Positions 24,367 through 36,279 of a stretch of 64,000 bases of DNA are shown here, in pieces. The stretch spans positions 312,501 through 376,500 of the forward strand of contig NC_135247.1 in NCBI RefSeq assembly GCF_947623445.1. Reading direction: 5' to 3'. The translations under genes and the position numbers were made by a program. Every line of letters starts with the position of its first letter. The stretch's first letter is position 1. The notes beneath the pieces are model-generated. The model was not told the origin of the DNA. It saw only the letters and a program-made list of their open reading frames with translations, and searched no databases. Origin of the DNA: Clavelina lepadiformis. Lineage: Eukaryota; Chordata; Ascidiacea; Aplousobranchia; Clavelinidae.

Positions 24367-26740
24367 CACTCTGGCCATCAAGTGGCTCAAGTTGTTTCTC
24401 CTTCGCGCTGGTGATTGCGAGTTCGATGAAGCAACAACCACAGGGCGATCAACCCGTCGTGTGGATTGGTGAGAATAATTTGCTTTGATAAATAACGCGA
24501 TTCATAGATAGAAGACTCATACACTCATAGATTCATAGATGAAGAAAATTAATTCACTGAAACTTTTGAAAGCTTCCTGCTTTATTTGACGACGCATGAG
24601 CCTTGTACAACACGTCAGATAATGTTAATTGTGACGTAGCATAGGGCGAGTTTGTGAGGTCACGTCAAAAAATGTTGACATACAGCTAAAAGCGTCGAAC
24701 ATTGTGACGTCAAAGCCACCAGACTTCCTATTCTGGTAGATCAAAGTGGCCACGAAGCTATATCTGAAGGGAAATATTTTTTCCACTTATCGAGGAAGTT
24801 GTTGTTGCGATTGTTTGTTTGATTTCTGTTGAACTAAAATAGATTCCTATGGCCTAGTTAAGATGTCGTTGGTGCAAGGGGCGCGCCCAATAGAAGGAAA
24901 TTTATTTGCGATCTCTTACCTCTAACTCGCTATAGCGAAGCGATCAGGCCCACAACGTGATCTCAAGTCCTTGTAACTTGCCCCATTAGTCTTTTACACA
25001 ATTCACAAATCTCCAACCGCAAGTCACGATTTACATCTCGACACCGTCACGATTCGTGGGTTTATTGAGTTGGAATTAATGTGTTTTGTTGCATCGCACA
25101 CCGCATCGACACTCGCGTATCAAGGCTCGAGCTGTGATTGGTCGAATCTGAACTGGTACTTGCGTAGGGGAAGCACCTACTACAAATCGGGTCTCCAAGG
25201 GGAATTGAACCTTTCCATGCTGTCAAAATGCTCAAATCCTGGCAACAGCGTTCAACTCTTTTTCTAGTTCAAAGCAATCCTGCATTTGTGTATCTCCCAT
25301 GCATTGTTACGTCACTTTATGATCTTTGTTCGTTTGTTTCTACTTCCGGGTCAGGTTGGGAGGAGATTTGGTTCATTATTTCCTCTGCGTTTATAAATAA
25401 ACGCTGAAACCAATTATGATGTCATAAACAATATCTGCACCTGAGCAAGTGGACATATTTGGTTCATTTCACTTCTACCTGTCATGACCTCATGACCTCT
25501 GTCTCTATACGACCGACCCGCTTCAGATTTCATGTGCGGAGGCTCTTCGTCATAATGACGACATCAATGACGTTTCCTTCTTTTAATCGGAAATTGAAAA
25601 TTCTTATTTCTCTTTCTGCAATATTGTGTCGTAATAATGAATTGTGATGTAGCTTCGTATCGCCAGTAAAATGTATTCAAATATTTCTATGTTATTGGAG
25701 ATTTCAGCATCGGGGTAAGACGTGCTCGCAAAACATGACGTCATTACTGCGTCATAAAAGGTAAACGTAGCGTCGAAAATAGTCAGAAATCATGAACTGA
25801 GCAATTTAAATCATGGGAGGAAACATAAGAAGCCCACTTTTTTAGCGGAAGCTGTCGTATTGACCATATATCCGGTTTATTTCGAATCTCATCAAACTTA
25901 CAGCACTTGCTTCGTTGCCAGGGCAACCTTTCCGGCCAGGATACGTAAAAATAGTTGCAAATTTCCCAAACATCCATTTTTACAAATAAACAATTTTTTG
26001 ACTTCAGAACCACAAAAATAGATTTACTTTGTCACTCTAATAATTTTACTTGTTTTACGTCATAGATAAAGCCCCCGCTTCAACTCCGAGCGAGTTCATG
26101 TTCAACGACAAAACACGTCCCAGAAAAACCACAACGTGCAAAAACATTATGACGTCATACGTCGCAACAATGCAGACTTCTTTCATTTGCGGTTTTGCGT
26201 CGCGCGTTTTTCTTATTTGTTGTTTGAGAAAACTGAGAAGCCCGGATTTAGCGCGGTCCTGTTTGTTTTCCGAGCACAAGAATTTTTGGATGAAATACTA
26301 TTACGTCATAAAGAAACTGGCATTGTTGAATATCCGGGAAGTTGGGGGTGGCATATTGCGCCAGGTCGCCTACTAACAAGCACGGAGCGAGCATATACGA
26401 GCGGGGGGTTGTATTTCATCACATTCTGAGGCTGGTGACACTCAAGCTCGTTTCAATCCATCTTTGTCATCTCAGCCAATCATGAATCAACAGGCCACCT
26501 CGTCTGTCGAAGATCCGTCCTGTTTGTGATGACGTAACAATCAGATAGCTTTTTTCTTTTTTATATTTCACCTAAAACTATTACGGCGTGAAAATTGTAA
26601 CGTTTTGTTGCAATTTTACTTTGCTGCTCACGTGAGCTGCGAGCATATTGTGACGTCACAGAGCTCGAGATTTTACTCAGACGTGAGACGTGATATATGG
26701 CAGATGTGCAGACGGGCATAGCCTGAATATATCTGCAGAA
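24367..26740. other. spacer
   Basis: No supported gene. TGACGTCA words occur near 24706, 25736, 26151 and 26651. The short ORFs have no splice or domain support. Confidence 0.45.
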
Positions 26741-27223
26741 ATGAGTAAGAACCGGAAGTATATTTTGAGGGTGCTGCTTTTATTTGTTGTCTGCGTCGCG
26801 ATTACGCGCGTGTCTGCCTCCACAGCCGAATATCTGTACATCCGGGCGATCTCGTTGACATCACATAACCGATTAATTATTCTTTCGTGGAAAGTTATTC
26901 ATCGATCTGTGCTCGTCGAAAACTTTTTGCTGAAACATACTTATCGTTGTCAATGGAATAGTACGTATTATGACGTAAGAAATCAAGCCGGTAACGTGAC
27001 CTGGTTTACCGCTTTCTCTGCTAAGTTGTGCGACGTGTTCTCAAAAAAAAATTTGAGCAAGAAATTGCGATCGATGTTTCCTGGCTCGGTCGACGTCGGT
27101 TCATGTCAAACGCGCGGCTATTTTGAGCGCAACCTTGTTTACAACCATCGATTGCTTTGGCCGCTGCTTGAAAACTTAATCGGCGAAGAGAGCGCCTCTC
27201 TACATCGCGTCGCTTCAATTTGA
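26741..27223 (+). CDS. possible small secreted protein, 160 aa, doubtful
   Basis: The ATG at 26741 gives MSKNRKYILRVLLLFVVCVA, a good signal-peptide shape. A polar body follows with three N-glycosylation sequons (NST, NVT, NLS) and four or five cysteines (YRCQWN, KLCDVF, GSCQTRG). No family is recognised and there is no intron. An overlapping minus-strand ORF exists, so part of the openness may be compositional. The gene may be real or chance. Confidence 0.25.
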   Translation: MSKNRKYILRVLLLFVVCVAITRVSASTAEYLYIRAISLTSHNRLIILSWKVIHRSVLVENFLLKHTYRCQWNSTYYDVRNQAGNVTWFTAFSAKLCDVFSKKNLSKKLRSMFPGSVDVGSCQTRGYFERNLVYNHRLLWPLLENLIGEESASLHRVASI

Positions 27224-29436
27224 AAGAAAACTTTGAGCGATTAAGAAAATTAAGTCGAGGTGAATCAGATCTTTTCAAAACACTTCAAAGTTCTTCACTG
27301 ATTCATAAAACTTTATTTTTGTTCCTTTTCACTCAACTCTGCAAACTCAACAATTCTGTTTGTTGCGAGATCAACGAAAACTTGAAGCTTCTCAATCAAA
27401 CAAAGCGATGAAGACGGGATGTTTCATCTGTTTTTACAAGTTGTTCGTTTCAACTCCTACGAAGAGGGCAGCGCTACCGATTGTCACATAATTTTAAACT
27501 CGGACAATTTGGGGCAAAAACATGAACACAATTGTCAACATGTTCGAATAAAGAACGCGACGTGCTGGGTTATTGCAAGTTATGACGTCACAATAAAATT
27601 ATCGTGTGACTTGCTCTGATCAACATGTGACGGAAATGAAGGCGGTAAAGTTCATTGTTGTTGTTGTACATGGCGAAAATTTCCGCGCTTTTATGAAGCT
27701 CAACAAAACTTTAAGTGGCAAAACTCCACAAGAGAAAATTGTTGCAAATCAGTGATTGTTTCGTCACAAACGTAGGTTTCCTTCCACTACGTTGTCATTA
27801 TTTTGTCGCAATATCATGTATCGAGGTGTTTTGTCATCGAAGCCTCACCAGCAATCAGTTTTAATTCAACGACTGTTTGTTCTGTGTCGAGTGTATTCTA
27901 GAACGACGCGGTAACAAAATCTCAACACGCTGGTTCTAGTAAACATTCTCATTAATAAACCACCGCCCCCCCCCCCAATAAACAGGTAATTTTAACGCCG
28001 TGGTAAGTTAGTGGAATCATCGCTTCTTTGTCTATTATGACGATTTCAACTATTTTTAGCCAATCAGCTGGTAATCTGAGAAGCGGATAAGCGAATGACT
28101 CACGGGGGTGTCTGCGCTGGTCTACATCTGCGCCGCGGAATCGACTCTTTCATTTGCCCTGACTTCACCCTGACACCCACCTGTAGATCGAGGGTCACCT
28201 TTGAACCGACGGAAGTCCAGTTGAAATAGGGGTTTCCCCCATTGAGAAAGAAGCGACTACAATTTACAAAGAGCTTTGTTTTTTCCTAAAAAGTGTTTTT
28301 AATGAAAACTCTCCAAAGTTTTACTGCGCAGAAGAAATCTTCAACGTTGATTTATTCGAATAATTTGATGTAATAAACAAAACCATTGTCACGTGATCAT
28401 TCACAAATACAACGACAGCCGCGATACGTAAGCATTGTCTATAACAGCAAAGATATAGTCACGTGATCTGCACAGCAAACCAGGCTGATGTAAACTGCGC
28501 ATAAAGTGACGTAATAGGGAGGAAGCTGTTTTATTAACTGAAAGCAGAATGCGCAGATGGAATAACTGCGCATGCGCGTAACTACCCTCTATTCTTTTGC
28601 TGAAATTCACGAAATGCTTTATTACGTCACAAGTGCATCAAAGCATCAATCTAACAGAGTTGGACATTGTCGGAGAGAAAAAGGTTAAAAAGAATTTCCC
28701 CCTAACCTAAACCTTATATATTACGAATATTGTTACATAACAGAACGCTTATTACGTCTGTGGAGCTGGAAGCGACCAACATAGATGTCGTTGCATAACA
28801 CTTTCATTGATACGTTGGGTGCATGAGCCGCCAACAACAGAGAAAAACTTTGGGACCTTTGCAATGCCTGCAACCTGTTAATGTCACCGACGCAGCCGCA
28901 TGGAAAGAAAACCTTCTTTAAACACGCCTGTGACGTAAAACCAGGTGAAGCAGATCTAACCCGCTCAAATATTTGCGCGGTTCGTAAAAATATTCCAAAA
29001 ATATCTTTAAAGTTTCAGCAAAATCGAAGGATGAGGTTTCTCGAAAATGTGGTTTTGGCTGAAAAAACATTTAAAATACGTCATAATAAGAGAGCTTAGC
29101 AACAATGAAATGGATAAAAATGGTCGTCAGTCAAATTGTTTAGGCGAGATTTTAAATGTTTTGATCAATTACTTGAATTTTCATACGTCATTAGTCGTAG
29201 GTGAGTGTGTTGCAACAATAGGTCGCTTGTTACGTCAAAAGACTTACAACTGATTCACGTAAAGGGCAAACCGTGCGCAGAGAACTTTGCAAATTTGTGC
29301 TGATGAATTTTAGAACCGGCAATTAGCGAACAATCTTGACTTCAAATTTTCAGCTAGTTTGCTTAATTCCAGCTCCATGCCCGGTTGCTTTCATTTTCGC
29401 ACTATGCCAAGAGTCACGTGGTTTATATGCTCTATA
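27224..29436. other. spacer
   Basis: No supported gene. A run of C lies near 27967 and a TGACGTCA near 27584. Several TACGTCA-type words are present. Confidence 0.45.
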
Positions 29437-29444
29437 GTCTATAC

Positions 29445-29620
29445 CAGGGATGTCCAACCTGCGGCCCGCCTGAGATTTTTGTGTGGCCCGCTAGTCATTT
29501 TCACTCCAAAAGTATGTACTTCATGTACCCATTTTTCTTGAAATTTAATAGGTTCTGCGGCCCATTCAATTATTTCAAGTGACAATGCGGCCCACTATGA
29601 TAAAAGGTTGGACATCCCAG
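29445..29620. mobile_element. short hAT-type MITE
   Basis: Ends CAGGGATGTCCAACCTGCGG and GGTTGGACATCCCAG form terminal inverted repeats. The 8-bp flanks GTCTATAC (29437-29444) and GTCTGTAC (29621-29628) differ at one base and are read as a decayed target-site duplication. At 176 bp with no coding capacity, it belongs to the same broad class as the element in the stomatin intron but has different end sequences. Confidence 0.8.
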
Positions 29621-30690
29621 GTCTGTACAATAGATAGGGACAGTGCGCATGCGCAGCACTTTAAATACAGACGCAACAAAAGAAAATTTTGTCACAAAAT
29701 CTAATAAATTACGTCGTCCACTTTGACCTCATAATGCATGTACCGTAGCATATTGTTACGTCATACACGAACACAAACAAGGCTTTCTGTGCGTCAAAGA
29801 TTTCCAAATAATCAACTGGTCATGCGGCGTTTATCAAAGGAAGGACCTTACTCAAACAGCGTAAGCGCAACGTTACCAGGATGTGACGTCACAATGCTTT
29901 CTAGTTATGTTTGTTGCGTCATCATAGCGACATGTGAATGAAGCAGAGTACCGAGCCGGAAACGTTAAAAATGAAAACGCGAAATTCTGATCATCGCATC
30001 TGTCCCTATTTTTAATGGAAAAAAGTCCTTAACTAAGAAATAGCCGCCATAGTAGTAAAATTGTCTGAACCAACCTCGCTACTTCGGCTGAAGGAATAAT
30101 GGCGGCAATAAGCAGCAATGTGTCATTTGAACCCGGCGTTGACCTCATGTTGGCTCAATTAAGATGAACTCGGGACAAAGTTCGTATTTCTTCATCTTTT
30201 AGGTTTTTTAACTCCTGACCTGACATATTTTGTGTTTGTTTATTTCATTGTGACGTACTTTACAAGAACCTGTGACTCGGGCAAGGCTCAGTGACTTCAC
30301 AATTGTACTAAAGAACTTTCATCCATTCTGTCATCTTGCTCACTTAGTTTCACATTCGGGGATCTCCCAACAAATGTGGTCGCCCTCACAGGAACATCGA
30401 GCTGTCTTTGCGTCATGCCACGTCGTATTGCATATGATTGATCAGCCGCGAGTACGTTTTCCTTGCGCCACCACAAGCGACGCAAAAACAACAATTGGAA
30501 GTTTGTTTCGTTCCATATTTATTTGCGTTTGTGTTTGACGCAATCAGTCAAACAAACTTGATCTTATTTTAAAAACCTTCCGGTCAAATTCGGCCGAAAA
30601 ATCTTTAGAAAAAAAACAAAAATTTGATCGTAGAAAGCCAGCAACGTGGCGTTTTTAGACAAAGCGGCGACTCGCTACGTCTGATGCAAC

Positions 30691-32280
30691 TCAGGAGGAA
30701 GTGGTTCCGTTCCAAATAACGATCCAGTACTTTGTGCAAGGGTCGGTGTCTGGCCAGCAATCAGCTTTGCATAGAAATCTTGAATATGAGCCACACCACA
30801 AACCGCACGTTCCCAACTGGATGATCCGCATGTTGTAAAACTTCACGATCCGTCTGCGCCTACACCATGACGCGGCTCCATCTTGATGCGGCGACACCTT
30901 CAGCTCGACGCAAACAAGACTTATACTGAGCAAGTTGAGTGTAACGAGTCGCAAACACAAAAAGTGCGTTACGTCATAAGCTGCATGAGTATAGCCACAA
31001 TGCAGCCATTGTTGGACTACTCAAAGCAAACGTGCAACCGGTGTAGACACAGAAAATTACCTTTTGCAGGTTTGATGCTTGTACCAGTTTCTTTCGTTAA
31101 GATTACAATTTTGTGTAAACATCTCCTGGAGTTGCTTCCCAGAAGTCTAATTAGGCAGGATGGTGAATTTAATTGTCATTGTCTCGTCTATTTTTACGTC
31201 ATAAAAGCGTGTTCATGCTTTGTATGTTATTGAGATAATTACCAAACAATGAACAATTTTGTCGTAATAATGGGCACCCTGTGATCAGGAAAACAAGCAT
31301 CGGTAGAAAGTGGACAAACCCAGGACAAGTTAATGACAACAACGACGACTATATTTACAGAGCAATTAGCTTGAATCGATGCCAGCATGAGCGAAGCGTG
31401 CTGACCCGCCTTGCACAAGCCTGGTCCTCACTTTATTAATAACGACGCCAGCTCTGAATTCATTAAAGTTCACCGCAAAAATATGCGGCGGCCTGCATCG
31501 CATCATCGTACAAAATAACTTTAATTGACACCTTGTCCACTAATTGCACGATGTGAGTAGCTAGATGCTTGCGTGTCGTCAACTTTTCTCGCTAATCCGA
31601 TCGACATAACGACGAGTTACCCCGCCCTCCCCTGATACCATCACTGGACGACGATATGTTCGTTGACTCGACTCGAATACACTATTTCACTGTATTTATT
31701 GGTCACGCAGCTTGTTGCTAAACATAGGCGGTTAGGTTGGGATGATGGGTATTTTCAAAAATTGAGTTGAGTTATTTAAGGTTTTATTGGAGTTAAATTT
31801 AGATTAGAAGGTTGATTTAGGTTACGTTTAGGGGACCATGTTATAACATTTAAGTTAGGTTAACAAGAAATTGTGAAAAATAGCTTCGAACGCACGATTT
31901 TCTCCGCCGAAATAGTGGCAGTCGCGTTGTAAGTCATGAAATTGTTTCTTTGCCACCACCGCGTGGCTTTAATAATACTTGAAACCTTGCCACTACAGGG
32001 CGCTATGTAATCCAACGAAATAAACTGTGGGCCATCAAATTGGAAAGAAGACTGGCATCCTACGCCTAAATCGGTCCACGCACGAACACAGTGTTATACC
32101 CGTGTGTCATGTTGTATAGGATTAGTTCTAACTCGTATTTACAATGAGCGCAGCTATAACTCGAAACTTCTCCCCGGCTAAAATGTTTGCCTCTACGCTC
32201 ACTGCTGTTTTTGCGTTGAAACCTTTCCAACATTTTGTTTCGAAATATTCGCGCATGTATTTCGTCTTCATGCAACTCAC
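30691..32280 (-). CDS. possible 3' exons of an unrecognised cysteine-containing protein (partial)
   Basis: Two exon-like segments can be joined in phase 0. 32280-32143 encodes VSCMKTKYMREYFETKCW up to LAGEKFRVIAALI, with a CTTTTAG acceptor and ATT|GTAAAT donor. 30903-30691 encodes LKVSPHQDGAASWCRRRR and LGTCGLWCGSYSRFLC, followed by a DCWPD and a stop. The second segment has six cysteines in about 70 residues. A shape like a netrin-type or PLAT-type extracellular domain crossed my mind, but neither is convincing. Upstream exons were not found, and the intron would hold a SINE-like repeat. Treat as a hypothesis. Confidence 0.25.
31837..31925 (-). repeat. tRNA-related SINE-like repeat, copy 2
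   Basis: Same order of motifs as the copy at 12730-12830: on the minus strand GTGCGTTCGAAGC, then TTAACCTAACTTAAATG and TTATAACATG. Further CTAACTTAAAT-like words continue to about 31770. Confidence 0.55.
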
Positions 32281-34318
32281 CTAAAAGGTTTCTCTTAAAT
32301 AGTTTGAACTTGAAAAACTTAAAATAATTAGTAAACGAGGTAAGATTGTGACGTGACAAAGTTTCATATCATCCAGTCAGCCTAGGCAAGTTATATCGAC
32401 GTTGCGTTGTCAGTTCTACTCAAATAAAATAAAAACATTTCACTCACGTCATCTGGTGTTGGTCGGTCGTCTCCATCATCAACGCGGGATAAATCTTGAC
32501 CGAGTCAGTGCAAGTCGTTGGCAAAATCCCCCAGATGTAAAATCTCCTCTTAATAAAAACTTTCAGTTATAAACAGGGGAAGTATCATAGTTTGTCTGTG
32601 AGGTCACAAAGAGCTTTCAGTAATCATAAAATACCATCTCATAAAAGTTATCATTGCCCTAAATAACTAGAATATCATCAAATCATCGTCACACGCTGAG
32701 GTCGATGGAAATACTTTCTTTGTATTTGTATGTATGACGTCACAATAGTCTAATTATTCTTTGTCATGTGTGCCTGTGAGAAGACAATGGGCTACTTGTG
32801 AAGTGCAATGCGTTGCCTGCCACAGCGGATTCGTTCACTTCCTCTAAACTGCGATCGGTTGCAACTCGATTGTTACGTCATAACACCCTTTGCTTTTCGC
32901 GTCGTCGTTACGTTGTGATGTCACAAAGCTTGGTTCGAACTGAGAGCGATTGGAAAACAGTCGCTGTTACCGCGGAAAATTATTCCTTTAATTGTGCGCC
33001 AGGTTGGAAGCTGTAATTGAAGCAGGTGGCCTCCTGTCATGCCCGGGGAATTATCTCACACTATGAAGGTCATTAACTCCGCTCGTGTCTTCATAAGATG
33101 ACCAACGATCAATGATTCTTTAAAACGTCGTTTGAGGGCGCGCAATTATGACAGAATAGCACCTGATTATCGACGTCATAAGCCGGATGCCAGCAAAGTG
33201 AAGCAGACCTTGTACATTTTGCTGCAACTTTGACCAGCTAAGAAGAGCTTCATAAAATCCCGGCCGCTTTCTACTTTCTTGTCCTTCTCTCAGTGCATCT
33301 ACGCTTTGTGAGGTCATAATGTTATGTAAGCTAATGACGCCGCGATACTTTTATGTTGTTGATATCTCAGTTTCAATGGGGTATTTACATCCTCCATTTT
33401 CATGAAATCTCCGAGATAGCGTGTTTCAAGAATGCTATTGTGACGTCATTAGCGCATTGTGTGCTCATCCGATGTCATGCAGCGCGTGAATGCGCGGTTT
33501 AATGTTTATTTAAATAACTTCGATAATCGAGAAAGCAAACTTCATCTCCGCGTAGCAACTCGACTTACTGGAGCATCTGAACCACTTTCTTTGTCACCCC
33601 CCGGACAGAGGATGTGTTTGAAACCCGACTCATTCCTGCTGTCTCTGACCTGCGTAATTCCTGCGAGTGACGTAATATCTGTTCATATCATGCCAACTCC
33701 GCTGCCTGCTTCGTCCCAGGTGCTCGCTTGAAGCTGACTTGCCTCTGACTTCAGTCATGAAATATTCTTCAACCCTTTCACTTGTTTCATCATAAACCAC
33801 ATCTGTCGCTCCCATTTTGATATCAGTCTACGTGACCTTGACCACGTGATTGCTATCCTAACAATTAGACAATTATTGACGTAATAATAGCTGTAGCTAC
33901 AAAGCAAAGAAATCACGTTTCGAAAGGAAACAGTCAAAAGCGAAAGCGAGCGGTGGAACAAGCTCAGCTGCTTAGCGGCGTCTGCCTGTGCATAGCTGCT
34001 GGTCTGGGCATTTCTATTGAAACTGATAGTTACGCTGGAACCACTTCCGATGCGCTCCCTCGTTTGCAGAGGAAATAACCTCATGACTAACTACGCACAG
34101 GCACTGTGACGTCACAAATCAACACATAGATGACGCGACGCGATTTAATGCAAACGAAGCAAAACACTTGCTTGCTTATTCTAGAACGAACCAGTCAATA
34201 AACTGAAAGTTGATTTCTAATATTGGAAACGTGTAGTGCTGATTTTGACGTCATAAGTGTAATTGTGCATTTCTACTGTTTGCTTCATTATGAGTCATGT
34301 CACGTGGCTTAGTTTATC
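32281..34318. other. spacer with exon-like fragments, nothing firm
   Basis: Minus-strand pieces near 33815-33740 (MGATDVVYDETSERVEEYF) and 33650-33560 with a GTAAGT donor look mildly exon-like but cannot be joined in phase. TGACGTCA words lie near 32737, 33441, 34108 and 34248. Confidence 0.35.
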
Positions 34319-34444
34319 TTAATACGGTTGTGGAGGCAAACGCGAAAGATTTCCGAAGTCATCCAGTCCTGCCAGCTTCGTCATCGCGAGGTTGAAGCGA
34401 ACCCTCTCACCCGGGTTATAAGACTTTTCAAGTTTCCACAAAAC
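34319..34444 (-). other. exon-like segment of unknown parentage
   Basis: An open segment of 41 codons then a stop, reading VLWKLEKSYNPGERVRFNLA, then MTKLAGLDDFGNLSRLPPQP. It is preceded by a weak acceptor (AATTAAAG). It could be an alternative last exon of the gene at 34598-35867 or a remnant; no phase-matched donor was found. Confidence 0.2.
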
Positions 34445-34597
34445 CTTTAATTTCTCTTTTTATTTCTTCTTTACTTGAGAAAACTTTTGCACAGATTTGA
34501 GTTGAGCAATGACGTCACTGGAGGACGGTGGATCGGCGCGTTCAAACGATATAGTCCTCCATTCTCCAAGCTTGTCTCTGGTGTTACGTCACCGTCA

Positions 34598-35867
34598 TCA
34601 GGTCATGACCTCGATCTGGAGTTGGTCTTGGCACGCTAGTTCGAAGATCGCCCTCTCGCGGTAGCGCAGGTCCTTCCCGCTCACGTGACGCCAGTCATTC
34701 ACCTGTATCAGTGACATCATCGTGACGTAATCGTTCTGTTGTCACTCATCTCGTTGCGTGGTAAAACGTTCATCTTGTAATTCACCGAGACCAAAGCTCA
34801 CCTTTGAAATTCGTCCATAGCTGTTGACCGTGAAGTAACCCGCCACCACCTTCGCGAATAAAAACACCTTCACCGGGTTCTTCCCCCATCTCAACTGATG
34901 AAACTTTTGTGACGTCATAAAATACTTTTTGTTCTCACAATCTTTTAGTGATGGAATGTGTTCCTTCTCTTGGAAGCTCTGCAGATATGAAAGGACTCGT
35001 GTTAAACATATTTTTACTTGTAACCTGGCGAACTGAGACCACCTTGGATTTAAAAATTCTTTCTTCGGTCGCTATCACGGTCAAATCCTCCCACAAGATC
35101 CTGGAAACGCTTCTTATGGGCTGGCTTTCTTCTAATCTAGTAACATAGATCATTGTAATGGTAATAATATTTTACTGGTAATTCGTTATGCTGTAACCTA
35201 GTGGTTTACCTCAAGCGCTTTTTATGCCTGGAAGGTGGCGACAAAGAGTTGTGGTAATAGTGCATTAAGTCGTCTCCACGTTGCTCTGCCTGTGAAGAAG
35301 GTTGCAGCTTTTTAAACGCGCGACGCTGACAGCGAATATTTCCATATAAAGCGTCTACTCTAACAACCACGCGATCGCTATTTCGCGATTCGTGCATCTA
35401 ATACCATCGTATGATCTCCCTCGTCATACGCGTAATGCTGGTCCCTTATCTGCTGCTGGTTGCTTTGTGACTCAACAGAAGTGGCGTTTGTGACGTTATC
35501 GTTTATCTCCATTTTCAGCATCATTGTGACGTTGTTAATGCGCTTTCTTCTCACGACATATTTCAAAAATGAGATTCTGCCAAGAACGATCAACATCAAG
35601 GTCAAGTTGATATTTTCCAAGATTTCTGACTCACCTTCCAGGCTTTATGACGTAGAGCAGCCTGCACACAATCAACGTTGCTATGACAACCATCACAATC
35701 AGAGCAGATCCAACCCCGATCCAAACCCACTCGCTCTCCTGCATTATGCGCTGACAAATGGCATTGTTACATAGTTTCTCGGTCAATATAAGCGATTGAG
35801 TTAATTCGTAAATTGAGGGTTTCCAGAATAATTTTCCAGCAATCTGATTGGGCACAAAGACCGCCAT
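34598..35867 (-). CDS. reconstructed six-exon single-pass membrane protein, unrecognised
   Basis: Exons 35867-35635, 35576-35405, 35289-35210, 35100-35025, 34894-34802 and 34702-34598 all have GT-AG borders and matching phases, totalling 252 aa. One clear membrane segment lies at about residues 47-70 (WVWIGVGSALIVMVVIATLI). It is followed by KPGR and RRKR, which by the positive-inside rule puts the C-terminus in the cytoplasm. The next part is polar (ATSVESQSNQQQIRDQHYAY), then a dibasic stretch SPPSRHKKRLR and a strand-rich end with KVFLFAKVVAGYFTVNSYGR and ERAIFELACQDQLQIEVMT. A type II, furin-processed ligand reading (RHKKR as cleavage site) was considered; the charge distribution argues against it. 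The first exon may really start at an internal acceptor, with more exons upstream. Consistent phases over five introns make a gene plausible; no family is named. Confidence 0.45.
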
Positions 35868-36279
35868 AGAACGAGAAGCCTCAAGCGCTATAATTGAAAA
35901 CGGGGCCTGGCAATCTTTCTTTTGTTTGCTCTGTTCAAATTTTTAGTTCGAGAAATATTTGTGCCTCAACTTTTAGCTTGTTCGCAAGTTGACGTCACAG
36001 AGAGAGGACGACGTTGACGTCACTTTCCTGGCATGGACATTCCGGCTGCGAACGCGTCTATTTTGCTTCGCGTAGTCTGATGAAGACTTTGGCCATTATT
36101 GTCAAACAGATATTTTGTAATTTTTAATACAAAATTGGCGAAAATACAGCGGCATAAATAAGATGAAATAAATAAATATGGAAGCGAATCTTGAAGTTGC
36201 TTTCATGCAAACGAAGGAAGATGTTGTCACTTATGTGCAAAGCTACGCATTTTGCAGTGGATTGTTTCGTCATAATCGT

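Noticed and set aside
33630-33815. minus-strand exon MGATDVVYDETSERVEEYF with a GC donor
   Set aside because: It could not be joined in phase to any neighbouring segment without a stop.
34598-35867. assignment of the membrane protein to the TNF ligand family
   Set aside because: A single membrane segment and RHKKR fit, but the C-terminal part is too short, lacks clear TNF motifs, and the positive charges after the membrane segment place it in the cytoplasm.
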